Assembly: GCA_039621445.1 (NCBI GenBank)
Contig: CP154957.1
Location: forward strand, 19,918,714-19,982,713
DNA length: 64,000 nt
Origin: Euglena gracilis
Taxonomy: Eukaryota; Euglenida; Euglenophyceae; Euglenales
Direction of reading: 5' to 3'
Below, one piece after another: positions 37,699 through 49,400 of this stretch (position 1 is its first letter; every line of letters begins with the position of its first letter). Both the position numbers and the translations under genes were made by a program. Under the pieces are notes generated by a model. It did no database searches and was not told where the DNA came from. It was given only the letters and a program-made list of their open reading frames with translations.

Positions 37699-38452
37699 AT
37701 GTCCCACCAAACAACTTTGTTTTTCCCGCCTCGTGCCAAGCTACCGGCAGTCCCTACCCCAGGGGCAGAGGTGATGGTTGCGAAGGATCGTGCTTCGCCT
37801 CCAATTGTGCTAGTGGACGAGCCACCTGAGCTTGACAATGCTCCGGCGAAAAAGAAAACCAGAAGGGGAATCACAAACCACATCAAGCTTGAGGCCATCA
37901 AGGTAAGGACATTTTGCTGGTTTTTTTTTATGTCCTTCAAATTTACAGTTCCGGAGAAACCACACAGCGAAGGCGACGTTGCAAAGGTTCCCTGAGATTT
38001 TTGATGCTGCTCAGCTGCGCAAATGGGTGAAGAATGAGAAGAGCATCCGACAACAGTTTGGCATGGGTGGTGGGCAGAGAAAAGCCCACAAATCCTTCTC
38101 CAAGTATGCTTCGTAGAGCCTTTTGAGTTGCTCCAGTTTGGCGATCTCAGATACCGCGCCTTGGGGGAGGCAATGTACAAGTTCTTCATTCAAATCCGGG
38201 ATGGCTATGGAGCTGTGGCACGACCGCGAGGACGTGCACATGAACTTTGTGGCAGCTGGGGCAAAGCGGCACGACCGGTACTTTCGTCGATGGAGACGGC
38301 TTTACAAAGTGGTTGATCGCAGAGTTTCAGGTTTGCTTCTTCTCAACGTCCAACTTGGGAAAACTCACCAATCCCAGGTGTCCAGCAAATGTTACCAACG
38401 GACTATGAAGAACGGATTGCAACATTTTACGCTTTGCTGCAAAGTTTGATGC
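37699..38452 (+). pseudogene. CENP-B/pogo-like transposase fragment, interrupted
   Basis: Exon 1 (ATG 37699 to 37902) ends KKKTRRGITNHIKLEAIK. A 46-nt GT-AG intron (37903-37948) follows. Exon 2 continues FRRNHTAKATLQRFPEIFDAAQLRKWVKN and reaches a stop at 38114-38116. Together they resemble the N-terminal helix-turn-helix of pogo/CENP-B-type proteins. Further pieces fit the second DNA-binding domain (LGEAMYKFFIQIRD, near 38162) and the linker before the catalytic domain (MLPTDYEERIATFYALLQ, near 38393). Frame changes separate them, so more introns or decay are likely. The sequence stops at about 38452 where a reverse-oriented LINE begins; no DDE domain is seen beyond. Confidence 0.5.
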
Positions 38453-38745
38453 GCCAACGCATGGCGGAGGCCACGTCTTCGGCCGCCTCTCGTCCGCTAG
38501 TGGGGACAGTGCGTAACACGAGTTTGGGGAACGCCAGCACGCCGTAGAGCGCATCTGAAGTCGGGCGGGCCACGTACTCCGTGAGGACGTCCGCCAGGGT
38601 CTCAGTGACATTGCGTTGCGTCGACGCAGGTAAAAGAAGAACTGCGTGAGCTCGCGACAGTAGGACTTCCTGCGGGTCGCCACAATTCGGTGGCACCCGG
38701 ATTCTGTTTGCGCCCGTGTGGCGGAGGTCGTTGTTGTTCCCCGTC

Positions 38746-40620
38746 TCATTGATCACCATTGATGCTGGGATGCGCCAGGTCGCCGCACTTCGGGGCGGCG
38801 TCGGGTTGGTTGACCGGGGCCGCCGTAGCAATTGCCGCTCCTACGGGGCGTTTGCGGCCGGCTGGGGGGCCGGGGTTGCTTTCGACGTCTCCGCACGATA
38901 GAAGACACCCTCGGCCGGTTTTGGACACGCTTTCGCGGACACAGGCATTGCCACAGTTCGGGGCACCACGTGCAGTTTCCGCCCAGCATGTTGTCCTTTC
39001 TCCGTCGGTTGGGTTTTGGGGAGCGGGGGCCAACACAGTGTCGCACGTGCCAACAGGTCCTCGTCCTCGAGTAATGACCGCACTGGCCGTTCGGCCGCAT
39101 CGAGTCGTGCAAATTTTCGACCTCTGTGATCTCCGCCAACACGTCCAGCGGGGTTGGCTTTTTTGGTTTGCCTTCGCTTTCCTCAGCGTTGAGAGGGCAG
39201 CGCCTCTTCCAGGCCGGAAATGGACACGGGCTGCAAAGATGTCTTTGCGCTTCGACGAGAGTTCTTGTTTTGGCTCTGACGCAGCTGTCTTTTCTGCGTA
39301 ACTCTGCATCGATCCCTGTCTTGCTTGCGGAGAAGAGCAGGCGCTGCGATGTCCCGTGCTTTTTGCGTGCAGCGTTCTTGGGGCGTGCAGGGCCTCCGTT
39401 TTTCCCCTGCCCGGTGCCGTGGCGCAGCCACACCTACACCTCCGTGTCGATAAGGAGGAGCGGAGCAGGAAGGCGGACAGCGTGATTTTGAATGTCTTGG
39501 AGTCGGTGAGGACGCATTCTGGCCAGGGCGGTAGGTGCGGGGGGCGGAGGTACGGCCCCTCACGCCGGCGGCGCGGTCGCTCTCCGCCGGGGGCGCGTGC
39601 TTGGCTGAGGTAGGCACTGGCCGTTCGGCCGCATCGAGCTGTGCAGAATGTTGGCCTTGGGGACCCCGGCCGGAGATTGCCGCCTTCCGCCGGTCGGAGA
39701 TGGGCAAAGGCTGCCGAGATGTCTTGGCGCTTCGACCAGGCGTCTTGTTTTCGCCGTGACGCCGCTGTCTTTTCTGAGTCGTTCTGCCTTGGTCCCTTCA
39801 TCTTCTGTGGGGCAGTGCAGGCATTGCGATGTCCCGGGCTTTTTGCTTGGGGTTTCTTCTGGCAGAACGTTTTTTCCATGACTCTGCCCAGTGAGGTGGC
39901 AAGGCTAGCCCCAGGCTGCGGCAAACGTTTTTGGCAGAGGGGGTGGCAGGACTGTGCAATCTGTGGACAGTTTGGTCCACTACTTTTGCTCCCAATGTGT
40001 TTGATGCAATCTCCAGGGCCCAGTGTGATGGGTTTTCCCCGCATTTTCGTTGGAATTGACATCCTCAGCAGCTTTGGGGGAAAGCACAGAGCCAACACAG
40101 TTTCAACGCAAAATGTCTCACCAATCTTTTTAATGTTTTTGCTGAAATCTGCAGTGTCCATTGCTGTGGTTTTCTCCTGGGTTTGCCCTTGCGGGAAAAT
40201 CTTCTGCAGCATTTTGGGAAAGCACAAAGCCAATCCCAAGATTTGGAAGCAAAATGTCTGTGAAATGGGTCCAACAATCTTGTTCAAGATGTCGATGTGC
40301 TTCTGCTGTTGCTGCTTCTCCTGGGGCTGGATCTCCCAGGGCTTGAGCCACCGATGTCGATGTCGATGTGCTGCTGCTGGGTGGTTGATTCTCACCCTTC
40401 TTCTCCTGGGGCTGGGCCTTCCAGGGCTTGAATCCGAGATGTCGATGTAGACTCCGGGTCTCTGCCAAGGGGATGCTGCACAGAATGTCGCTGCAAACTC
40501 CGGGGTTTGATGGGGTATCCCGGGTCGGGGAGGTTGTCGCTTCACAGATGTCGTTGTGAACTCCGGGGGTTGTTGAAATCCCCCGGGTCGGTGAGGCTGT
40601 CGCTGCAAATGACTTCTCAC
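38746..40620 (-). CDS. LINE copy 2 N-terminal protein with 2A-like motif
   Basis: ATG at 40620 opens 624 codons. The product is basic and repetitive: FCxxxLxLCFPKxLxR-type repeats early, then two modules with CTxRCGRTASA (near 39640 and 39100). At 38860-38905 it encodes LLSCGDVESNPGPP, a canonical 2A-like motif, then 45 more residues before a stop. It differs in sequence from the main LINE's repeats, so the N-terminal module evolves fast while the 2A is conserved. Downstream coding continues in another frame (38831-38427). Confidence 0.65.
   Translation of the reverse strand: MRSHLQRQPHRPGGFQQPPEFTTTSVKRQPPRPGIPHQTPEFAATFCAASPWQRPGVYIDISDSSPGRPSPRRRRVRINHPAAAHRHRHRWLKPWEIQPQEKQQQQKHIDILNKIVGPISQTFCFQILGLALCFPKMLQKIFPQGQTQEKTTAMDTADFSKNIKKIGETFCVETVLALCFPPKLLRMSIPTKMRGKPITLGPGDCIKHIGSKSSGPNCPQIAQSCHPLCQKRLPQPGASLATSLGRVMEKTFCQKKPQAKSPGHRNACTAPQKMKGPRQNDSEKTAASRRKQDAWSKRQDISAAFAHLRPAEGGNLRPGSPRPTFCTARCGRTASAYLSQARAPGGERPRRRREGPYLRPPHLPPWPECVLTDSKTFKITLSAFLLRSSLSTRRCRCGCATAPGRGKTEALHAPRTLHAKSTGHRSACSSPQARQGSMQSYAEKTAASEPKQELSSKRKDIFAARVHFRPGRGAALSTLRKAKANQKSQPRWTCWRRSQRSKICTTRCGRTASAVITRGRGPVGTCDTVLAPAPQNPTDGERTTCWAETARGAPNCGNACVRESVSKTGRGCLLSCGDVESNPGPPAGRKRPVGAAIATAAPVNQPDAAPKCGDLAHPSINGDQ
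38860..38905 (-). other. 2A-like motif of LINE copy 2
   Basis: The minus strand encodes CLLSCGDVESNPGPP. It is nearly identical to the motif of the main LINE although the surrounding protein has diverged. Confidence 0.85.
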
Positions 40621-42055
40621 AGTAGTTAGTCAAATCCACACTTCAAACCTTGGGTTGCTTGCTGCTCGCAGTTGTCCTTCTGAACTTCAGACCCCAGTCG
40701 GGGCTTTCAGGCCATGAGCACGTGTGAGACGAAAATCATTCCAAGACCCGCAGGATTTCAAACGCGGGCTAAGTCGCAGCTTGCGGGTTTCTTGCTTCCT
40801 CTTTTTGCACACTTCAAACACTGTCATCATCAACCATCACGGCAGGAATTCAGGCCGACAAGCGGAATATCAAGTACAATTTTGGTGCATGGGTCCCACT
40901 GGACAATTTTGTGCCGGTGTGGGAAGTTTTTAACCCCGTTGCAGGGGTCAAAATAAAGTCAGTTTTCAGGAGTTTGGCGTAAAATTCAAATCCTGACATG
41001 TTTTTCAAACTGCGTAATTTTGCATTTTGAAGAACTTGGGTGCTCTTAAATCTACCACCAGAGCTTTCCTGAGTCTGAAATTGGGTTGTTGAAGGTGTAA
41101 GGCTAAGATTGGACGTAGATGCAGACCAAAGTCCTGAGGCTCAACTTTGACCTGAGTTCGGTTTTACAACCCCGCCTCCCGTTTTTGTTCCTCCGCCTCA
41201 TTGTCCGGACCCCAGCCAACAGCTGAAGGTTTTATTCACCCCCCCCTGTTTCTTTTCTTCTCTTTTTCCTTTGCACCTCATTCAATAATCCAATTCTTTC
41301 ATCTCTGCCGTTTTCGGATGGTGGGTGTTCAGCACTGGTACTGATTTTCAGTTTGGTGGTCAGAAGGCAGATGGCTGTGGTGTAACGACCAGTTCCAAAA
41401 AATGTTGCCCAAAAAATGGTCCTTTCAAGGCATTCCGGCACCTGGGAGCAGCGTGCTTTGGTCATTGTCCAGCCCCCCACAGTGCCTTGCGGCACCCCCC
41501 ATGGGCGAGCACCCAAGGACACCACCAGCCAAATTCAGTCAGGTTGCATCATGGAGACCAGGCAGGGGGGGGGCAGACCTCCCAGCCCCGGTAACTGGAT
41601 CGTCTGGATCATTTTGACCTGGGGGGGGGATTAGGAGGATGAACTGGATTGCCTAACCTTAAATTTTTTTTTCAAGTGGATCAGTTTTAAACATGCCCTA
41701 AAAGTGCGAATTTGATCATTGTTGGCATTTTTTTTTGAAAGTTGGCTTCTGTAACATCAAATTTACTGACATTTTGAGCATTTGGAGGCTTTTTGGATTT
41801 TGGGATGAGGTCAGGTCTTGGGGAGAGCTTTCCTTTGATATGCAATATGTAACCTGAGATTTGGAATTTGACAAATTAAGATGTCAAATTTTGGAATACG
41901 CGATCGCTGAAAATAAGAGCTATGTGCATTATGGCCGAAATCCGAGGCCATCTGCTGAAAGCCTTTGAGAAGAGCTTTCGATTGATCGGCAACATGGCCT
42001 CAGAGGTGTGGAATCTGCCAATTTCTGTGACAAGAACTGTGTTTGGGCCAAGTGT

Positions 42056-42120
42056 TAGGGGGAGCCTGGGGGCGGGGACCGCGGCGCCGAAGGCGCCGTG
42101 GTCGCCCCCAGGCCCCCCTA
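42056..42120. repeat. Perfect GC-rich hairpin
   Basis: AGGGGGAGCCTGGGGGCG and its near-exact complement CGCCCCCAGGCCCCCCT are separated by CCGCGGCGCCGAAGGCGCCG-type sequence, giving arms of about 30 bp around GAA. Confidence 0.75.
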
Positions 42121-42342
42121 AAACCTTGGCCCAAAACACTGTTCTTGGTTTGAAACCGTGTTCAGGCGAAGATTTAAGACTTTTAAAGTCTCGAAATCGG
42201 CCAAAACACGGTTTCAACCGGCGGCCCATTTGGACCAAAGTCGCCCAAAACTGCCCCAAACATGGGTATTTGGGGCGAAATTGGCCGTGATTCCTCAGAC
42301 GCCGGTTCGGGCGTGAACAGCCCCCTAGCCACCGTTTCTATA

Positions 42343-42420
42343 CACAAATTGTGGCTTCGCCCGGATTTCAGCCTGAAACCGGGTTTTCAGGCTGAAATCT
42401 GGGCTCAGCCACAATTTGTT
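42343..42420. repeat. Foldback palindrome
   Basis: Arms ACAAATTGTGGCT...GGATTTCAGCCTGAAA and the reverse complement TTTCAGGCTGAAATC...AGCCACAATTTGT leave a loop of only a few bases. Flanking sequence is part of a larger inverted pair (next entry). Confidence 0.8.
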
Positions 42421-42424
42421 TAAA

Positions 42425-43330
42425 AACGTGTTCAGCCCGCCAAATGCCTGCCCTGAAATTCGTGGTCATGATTCACGCCAAGGGAGAAAAACACTAAAAT
42501 GTGAAATTCGGACCGAAAAAAAGCGGCCTAATGGAAAACGTGTCATTGCCACAGATGCCCTAGTGTCAATTGCCACAGATGCCCTAATGGAAAACGTGTT
42601 ACGCCTCCCCCCATGACTAAACGTACCGCAAACATTGTGAGCACCGTGAAGCGTGGAAAAATCTGATGCCCACGGCTGGCCATCTGTTGAAAAGAGCTTT
42701 CAATTGAGGGGTAACTTGGTACCCCAACATTGCACGCAGCCCGAGATACGCTCGTGATCGTCGGATCGGCCAGAATCTTAGTCGAAATTTGTGGTGGTTT
42801 TGGGTGCTGTTTGGTTTAAAATGCTTAACAAACCATACAGAAGCCACGTCGCCTGGTACTGTTGTTTCCTGTCACCGGCAAATTCTAATTTCACAATTCT
42901 TGTACATCCGTGGACCCCAGATGTCCTCGATTTGAAGAGAAAAATCGTGAATTTGGTGGTCATCACCAGTCGTCTGATGAGAAGAGCTTTCGATCGAGGG
43001 GTGAGTTTGTACCTGAACAACTTTCACAGTAAGAGATACGCTCGCGATCTTCGAAATTTGGCAAAATGCATTTTCGGAAGATTTTTCCACGTGATTGCCA
43101 CAGATGCCCTAATGGAAAACGTGTCATTGCCACACTTGCCCTAATGGAAAACGTGCCACTGCCACAGATGCCATAATGGAAAACGTGTCATTGCCACAGA
43201 TGCCCTAATGGAAAACGTGTTCATGACCACGAATTTCAGGGCAGGCATTTGGCAGGCTGAACACGGTTTTAAAAACTGTGTCCCAGACGCCGGTTCGGGC
43301 GTGAAACCTGTGCCTGGGACACAGTTCTCG
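42425..43330. repeat. Inverted-arm element abutting the CCT3 5' end
   Basis: 42425-42475 (CGTGTTCAGCCCGCCAAATG...) is inverted at 43218-43266 with about 90 percent identity. CAGACGCCGGTTCGGGCGTG occurs at both about 42296 and 43288. The right arm also has an inner hairpin (AACTGTGTCCCAG / CTGGGACACAGTT). It ends about 85 bp before the CCT3 start, so it may contain promoter sequence. Confidence 0.55.
42545..43225. repeat. Minisatellite GATGCCCTAATGGAAAACGT
   Basis: The unit (A)TTGCCACAGATGCCCTAATGG-AAAACGTG, about 32 bp, occurs twice near 42545-42605 and four times at about 43092-43225, with single-base variants (CACTTGCCCTAATGG, GATGCCATAATGG). Confidence 0.75.
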
Positions 43331-43391
43331 ATATAGATTGTCTTGCCAGGTGGCACTGCGGAGGGTTTTGCAATCTTCAAACATCAGAGTT

Positions 43392-43410
43392 TCTTCTTTC
43401 CTTTCACAGG
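43392..43410 (+). promoter_or_regulatory. Probable spliced-leader trans-splice acceptor of CCT3
   Basis: TTCTTCTTTCCTTTCACAG ends at 43409, 7 nt before the CCT3 ATG. A strong polypyrimidine tract plus CAG with a very short leader fits spliced-leader addition, the rule for euglenid mRNAs. A cis intron in the 5' UTR is the alternative. Confidence 0.55.
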
Positions 43411-43416
43411 TCCAAA

Positions 43417-46400
43417 ATGCTGCAGGTTTTCGGTTCCAATGTTTCGCGCAATCAGGGGCACAAGGCCCAGCTCAACAACATCACATCTGCCAAAGCAGTT
43501 AGTGAAATCATCCGAACCACTCTGGGGCCCTGTGCCATGCTGAAAATGATTCTTGACCCAATGGGTGGTATTGTCATCACAAATGACGGGAATTGCATCC
43601 TGCGTGAAATTGACGTCAACCATCCGGCAGCTAAGCACATGATTGAACTCAGTCGTGCCCAAGATGAAGAAGTTGGTGATGGGACAACATCTGTGATCAT
43701 CCTTGCTGGTGAAATGCTGACAGTATGCCCTGTCCCAACACAATCTTCCCCTTCACCCAAGACTTCTGATGTATCCTGCTTTGCACCAACACTGCTCATT
43801 TTTGCACACAGCGGGGGTCACAGGCTCACCGTCTCACAGGACAGTAGGTCTCACGGGAAGACCCATTTTTCTTCGGCGGTATCCATTTTTGATGTCATGG
43901 GGGGTGTCTCCCCCGCGTCCCCCCCCGCGTCCCCCCCCCCCGCGTCCCACTTTGGAACCAAAATTTTGTTCTGTTGAGACAGCCAAATTCAGGAGGCTGA
44001 TTCCTAATTTCAGGCAGATTGAGGTTGGTGATTCCTAATTTGGTGTGGGTGATTCCTAACTTGCGGTGGGTGATTCCTAATTTGGGGTGGGTTTCTCCTA
44101 ATTTGTTGTGGTAGAATCCTAAGTTGGCTAAAATTTTTCTCGCGGCAAATTCCTAATTTCACTGTCCCAAAAATGGCGTCCCCCGCGTCCCCCCCCCCCC
44201 CCCCCCCCCCCCCGTCCCCCCCGCGTCCCAGACACCCCCATGGGGAAATTCAGTCAAAAATTCCCATCGAGGAGGTCAAAACTTTGGTACGACGCACCCT
44301 CCCCCCCTTTCGGTTTCCGGGGGGGGGGGATTGGATGCCGAAAAAATTGATTGGGAAAAAATTGGCGTACAGAAATCCTGCCAATTTTTTCCGGCCCTTT
44401 TTTGAAAATCCTGCCTCAAAATTTTCAAAACCACCCCTTTTTCCGGCTCATTGCGGGAAATTGGCGATGGACTTTTTGGTGGTCGCTAGCGACCAAGTCT
44501 ACTGACCATTGGTGGTCGGGCCGACCACCAATTTTAAGTCCACCCCCCCCCCTCTAAAAAATTTTTAAGCCCCCCCCTCGAATTTTTTTTCATTCAAATA
44601 TGAAAGAAAATGGCTCACAACCCACCCAAATGCCTTCCAAAGCCCCCATTCGGGGGTTAATTTGCAGTGTGTGCAAGGCAAGGATGGGCGAGTCGCGCTC
44701 CCTAATGCTCCCTGATACGCGAACTTAGTCGGCCTACAGCCTCCTCCGGGGGGGGGGGGGGTGCCCCCCCCCCCCCCCGTACCCCCCCGCCCAAAATAAC
44801 AAAATCCACTTGTGTGTGCAAGGCAAAGATGGCCGAGTCGCGCTTCGCAATGAATGTAGTCTTGTGTGTGCAAGGCAAGGATGGCCGAGTCGCGCTCCTT
44901 AATGAACTTAGTCGGCCTTCGGCCACCTCCCAGGCTATGGTAAATGCTATGGTTTCATAGAACAGGCCCAAAGAGAAGATATGACCCGAAATTTTTTGCA
45001 AATTGACCCCCGAATGGGGGTTTTGGAAGACATTTGGGTGGGTTTTGAGTCATTTTCTTTCATATTTGAATGAAAAATTTGGGGGGGGCTTAAAAAAATT
45101 TTTAGGGGGGGTGGACTTAAAATTGGTGGTCGGAGCGACTAGTCGCTAGCGACCATCAAAAATTTTAGTTTCTCGCTCGGGGCCCCTTTTTCCAGTCATC
45201 TTGCAAAAAAACCTGCCAATTTTTTCCGGGCCGTTTTCAGATTTGGCACCAATTTTTTCAGCTTCCAATTTTGTCGGTTCTAATTTTATCTAGCTTCAAT
45301 CCCCCCCCCCCCGGTATCGCACCGCACCCTGTTTTTGGGGGTTTTAGGGTTTTTTTTTGCGAGAATTCGGGTTGGGGTGGTTTGGTAACCGAAAAGGGGG
45401 GCTGTCGTGCGATAACAGACAAGACTGTAGTATTTCTGAAATATTTCTGAAATGAAATACATTTTTCCAATTTTTCGAAAGATACCCAATGGTGAAAACA
45501 ACCACTAACATCACAAATTTACTGACGTTGAACTGGCTTGCACGCTTGTGTCAGGGACATTAGTTCAAAACTACCACCAGTGAAATTCTTTGAAGTCGAA
45601 AATTTGGGTTATAGAAGGAGTGGGGTGAGAAAGTCCCTGCCTTTTCCAATACCCAAATTTTCAACGGTTTTGGATGGTGGTGGTTGAGTAGCGAACTGCT
45701 GCTGTATCAGGCAAAAAAAATCTGTTCTTGTCTTGCACAGATGGCACAGAAGTATGTGGAGCAGAACATTCACCCACTGAAGATAGTACAAGGGTTCGCA
45801 AGAGCACTGGAGGACGCAGTCGGATTTGTTGGAAAAGTTGCCGTGCCCATCGACCTAGACAACAAGGTTGACATGCAACGTTGTGTGGCCAGCTGCTTGG
45901 GAACAAAGGTTATGGGGCGGCTAGATGAGCTGATGGTCAGCATTTGGTGTGGGCATAACTTGGAGTTTTTGAGAAAGTCAGTGTATTTTTTTTCCACCAC
46001 GAGTGCGATTGTGATTATCTCACCTTCCTCTGATTTCAAGCTTCTGGTTCTTGTGATATTTGCAGGAGTCCGAAGTCTCAAAAAGATAATGTGGACTTGA
46101 GTGCATTTTTATGTTCTTTTTGATCATGCCGGTTACATGACGGGGCATTTTAACCCCCCCCCCTGCGACAATTGGAGGGGTGATATTTAGGGGAGGGGTG
46201 ACAATGCTGAGCAAAAATAATTTTCTTGCAGCACCATTTTCTGTAATACATGTTAACAGGGGCTGAATGGAAATTGCAGGATCAGGTGTTCTGTGCTGGG
46301 CGACAAATTCCAAACACAATCCAACCTTTGGTGAATGTTTTGTAGAATTTTTGGCACTTTGCATTCTGCACCAATCTCTGATGCTGACTGGGCTGGCAAT

Positions 46401-49400
46401 TGATGCTGTCAAGACGGTTTACAATGTGGACAAAGCAAGTGGAAGGAAGGAGGTGGATTTCAAGAGGTATGCATTTCTTTGAGAAGTTCTCTCTGCAATT
46501 CCTCTCTGCAAGTCCTCTTGGCAAATTTGCACCAAGAATTTGACGCAACCCTTGGAATATTGAAAAAACAACAAGGACCTTGTTTTGCAAATTTGATGCC
46601 TTATGTTTTCTTCCAGAAGGCCATCCAGTCACTGCCCCCCGGGAGGGGGAAAGCTGCTTTGGAAGGGGTGGGAGCCTAAAACGCTGGTTTCAAAAAGACA
46701 GGTCTTTTTTGGGGGCGTTTTTTTTTTGGGTCAAACAATCAATTTTTCCAAAGTATTATATCTCGACAATGAAGCAAAATCAAAGGAAATGTCCGGAGAC
46801 CAAAAATGAAGCCCTATCCAACCATGGTTTACCTTTCCCCCAACTCTTCGTGCAGCCCAAGTTACGGCCATTTTTTCGGCCAATTTTGGCCCATTTCTGG
46901 ATTCATTTTGGGCTGTTTTCGGGAATAAAAAAAACCCCCAAATATCTCGGAAATGAAGCAAAATCAAGGAAATGTCCGGAGACCTAAAGTGAAGCCCTTG
47001 GAACGCCCTATCTGACGATATTTTGATTTCCCCGTAACTTCCCAGGCCCGAGATATGACCAATTTACATTACAATTACCAAAACGGCGCGGCAGGCTTGC
47101 GACTTAGCCATTTTCGGCCATACATAGGTCAAAAAAAGTCGAAAAAAGGCGATTTTTTTGCCCAAACCCATATTTTTTGGCCTCCCGGACCCGGAAAAAC
47201 TGTTTTCCAGTCGAAAATGAGCGTTTTTCGACCCGCCAGCGCCCCGTTTCTGGCCCGAATCCCATGCATTTTGGGTCATTTCCGGGTCAAAAAAAGTCGA
47301 GAGAAAGGGGGGTCTTAAAAGGGGGGGGGGTCCGTTTATTATTTAACTCCTGCCCTGTTAGCTCTTCTATTTTGTTACTCTCAGGTATGCGAAGGTGGAG
47401 AAGATTCCCGGCGGAGAATACTCGGATTCAAAGGTTATTTCGGGAGTGATGCTGAACAAGGATGTGGTTCACCCGAGGATGAAGCGATCAATTAGAAACC
47501 CAAGGTGTGTATCTGACTTTGTTGCCTTGAGATATTTTTGAGAGGCACATCATCAGGCTTTTGCTTAAGGGTTCACAGTACCCCTTCCCCCCAGGGGGGC
47601 TGGACTGCAGCTAATCCGAGTTTGGCCAGTGGACATCCTAGTGGACCCCCGGGGGGGGGGTCTGCTAGTAGGGCTAGCTGGTGGAAAATGTTTTCCTTTG
47701 CCGGATGATTTTTTGGGACGTCGGTCATTTTACTCACCCCCCCCTCAAAGTGTCCTGCAAAATTTGCAGGCAAATACCCTCGCCCCCCCCCCCCCAAAGT
47801 GGCCCTTCCAGGCACCGTGGGACCCCAAAATGGCCACTGGGGGGGGGACACTTTGGGGGGGGGGGGTCAAATCTTGGCCCAGGAAAATGGCCACTTTGAG
47901 GGGGGCAAAACTGGTCGAAAATGCCCGTTTTTTTGGTGAGTTTTGGGATTTTTTTTGGAACAAAATCAACCAAAAACCATATCAAAAACCTGATTTCCAC
48001 TCCGGTGCGCAGCGCAGTGCCGTTGGAGATTATTTTCCAGTCGGGGGGACCCCCAGACCCCCTCCAGGGGGTCTAGCTGGTCCCTTTTTTCCAGTGTCCA
48101 GCAAAATGGCTGGCCAATGGGCCCCCCCCCCCCGGGGGGTCTTTAAGCAAAAGCTGGCACATCACACCCTGGACCTTACCATCTTATATTTTTGAGTGGC
48201 ACATGCGTTTCACAGTCCAAAACAGGTGATCTTTGTCAATCAAAAATGCAGTTTATTTCTTTGGGTTGTTTTTTTTTTTTAATTGAAAGAATCAACAGTG
48301 GGTTTGGTTTGACCAACTGTGACGGTGATCAAATGTGTTTTCTTTGGTAAGAATTAAGAATTAGAGAGTCTTTGTACTTTGGCAACCTCCTGGTTTCTCA
48401 CCGTCCTGCCTCCCACCTCCCACAGGGTTATTCTGCTGGACTGTCCCCTGGAGTACAAGAAAGGCGAGAACTCCATCAACGTGGAGCTTAAAGACGCCAG
48501 CAATTTCGAACTGCTGCTGAAGCTGGAGGAGGAGTATGTGAAAGGCCTGTGTGACGACCCAGCGCCTGCTTGGCGCTTTCATTTCTTTGGACATATTCCC
48601 AAAATATTCCCCATGGGTGTTGTTCTCCAGGAAGCATTCTGCTCAGTCTCAATCACAGCCCGTTTTTGTTATTTTGCACATTTAGCAAAAAAAAAAACTG
48701 TTGAAAACCTCACTTCCACATCCGCGCGAAGTCCTGGACGAATTATTTTTCCCTGTCGGGGAGGGGGGGCTGGCCACTGGCCACTGCTTTCTGACTGCAG
48801 CTGGAGGAAATCCCTGCCAGCGGATCTTTCCCCTGGGGTCGTCGAGCAATAGCTCAGGTTGTTAGCAGCAGGTTGTCGGGCTGGCATGGCCACCGACTCA
48901 AGGACAGGAAGTCCAACTCATCCCGCCCTGCAAGTTTGCTTGAGAGGAGCGAGCAACGGCATCGCCTTGCCCCCAGCCAGGCAAGCAGGGGCCTGGCCCA
49001 GACATCGCCAGGTTCAAGCCGGATGTGGTCTTCACGGAGAAGGGTCTGTCGGACATTGCCGCCCATTATCTGATGAAGGCCGGCGTCTCTGCCTTCCGCC
49101 GGTGCAGGAAGACCGACAACAATCGGTGTGTGATTGGTGCGGTGAGGTGGATGGGAGGCACTGGTGCTGCTTTGGGAGGTTATGTTGGCATAAGTTTCCA
49201 GATTTGGGAGACTGTGGAATGAAAGTTTCAAGGGCGGATTGTTAGGTGCCATATTTCTTCTTATTTCAATTTAAGGACCGCCGCCAGGACTGGACTGGAC
49301 TGGACTGGCCACACAGCAAACTGGGCCAGAAGCGAAGTTAGCGCCGGCCATAAACAGACAAGAAGCCTTAGTGCAACTAAGGGGGGCTGGACTGTAGCTG

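Larger units (their letters stand above)
38427..40640 (-). mobile_element. Second 2A LINE copy, 5' part only
   Basis: On the minus strand a 624-codon frame (40620-38746) encodes Lys/Arg/Pro-rich sequence with repeated CGRTASA modules, ending in a 2A-like motif. A following frame (38831-38427) contains ARPTSDALYGVLAFPKLVLR, which matches the region just upstream of the RT in the main LINE (RPTWETLHALWAFPKSVLA). RT and endonuclease are absent, so the 3' two-thirds are missing. The left border is near 38452, where it abuts the transposase fragment. The right border was not found, and no spliced-leader sequence was seen there. Confidence 0.7.
40641..43400. other. Intergenic repeats upstream of CCT3
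   Basis: No supported coding exon. The stretch contains dispersed-repeat copies with GAAAAGAGCTTTC (about 41950, 42690, 42980), a GC hairpin (42056-42120), an AT/GC foldback (42343-42420), long inverted arms (42425-42475 versus 43218-43266) and a GATGCCCTAATGGAAAACGT minisatellite. Confidence 0.6.
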
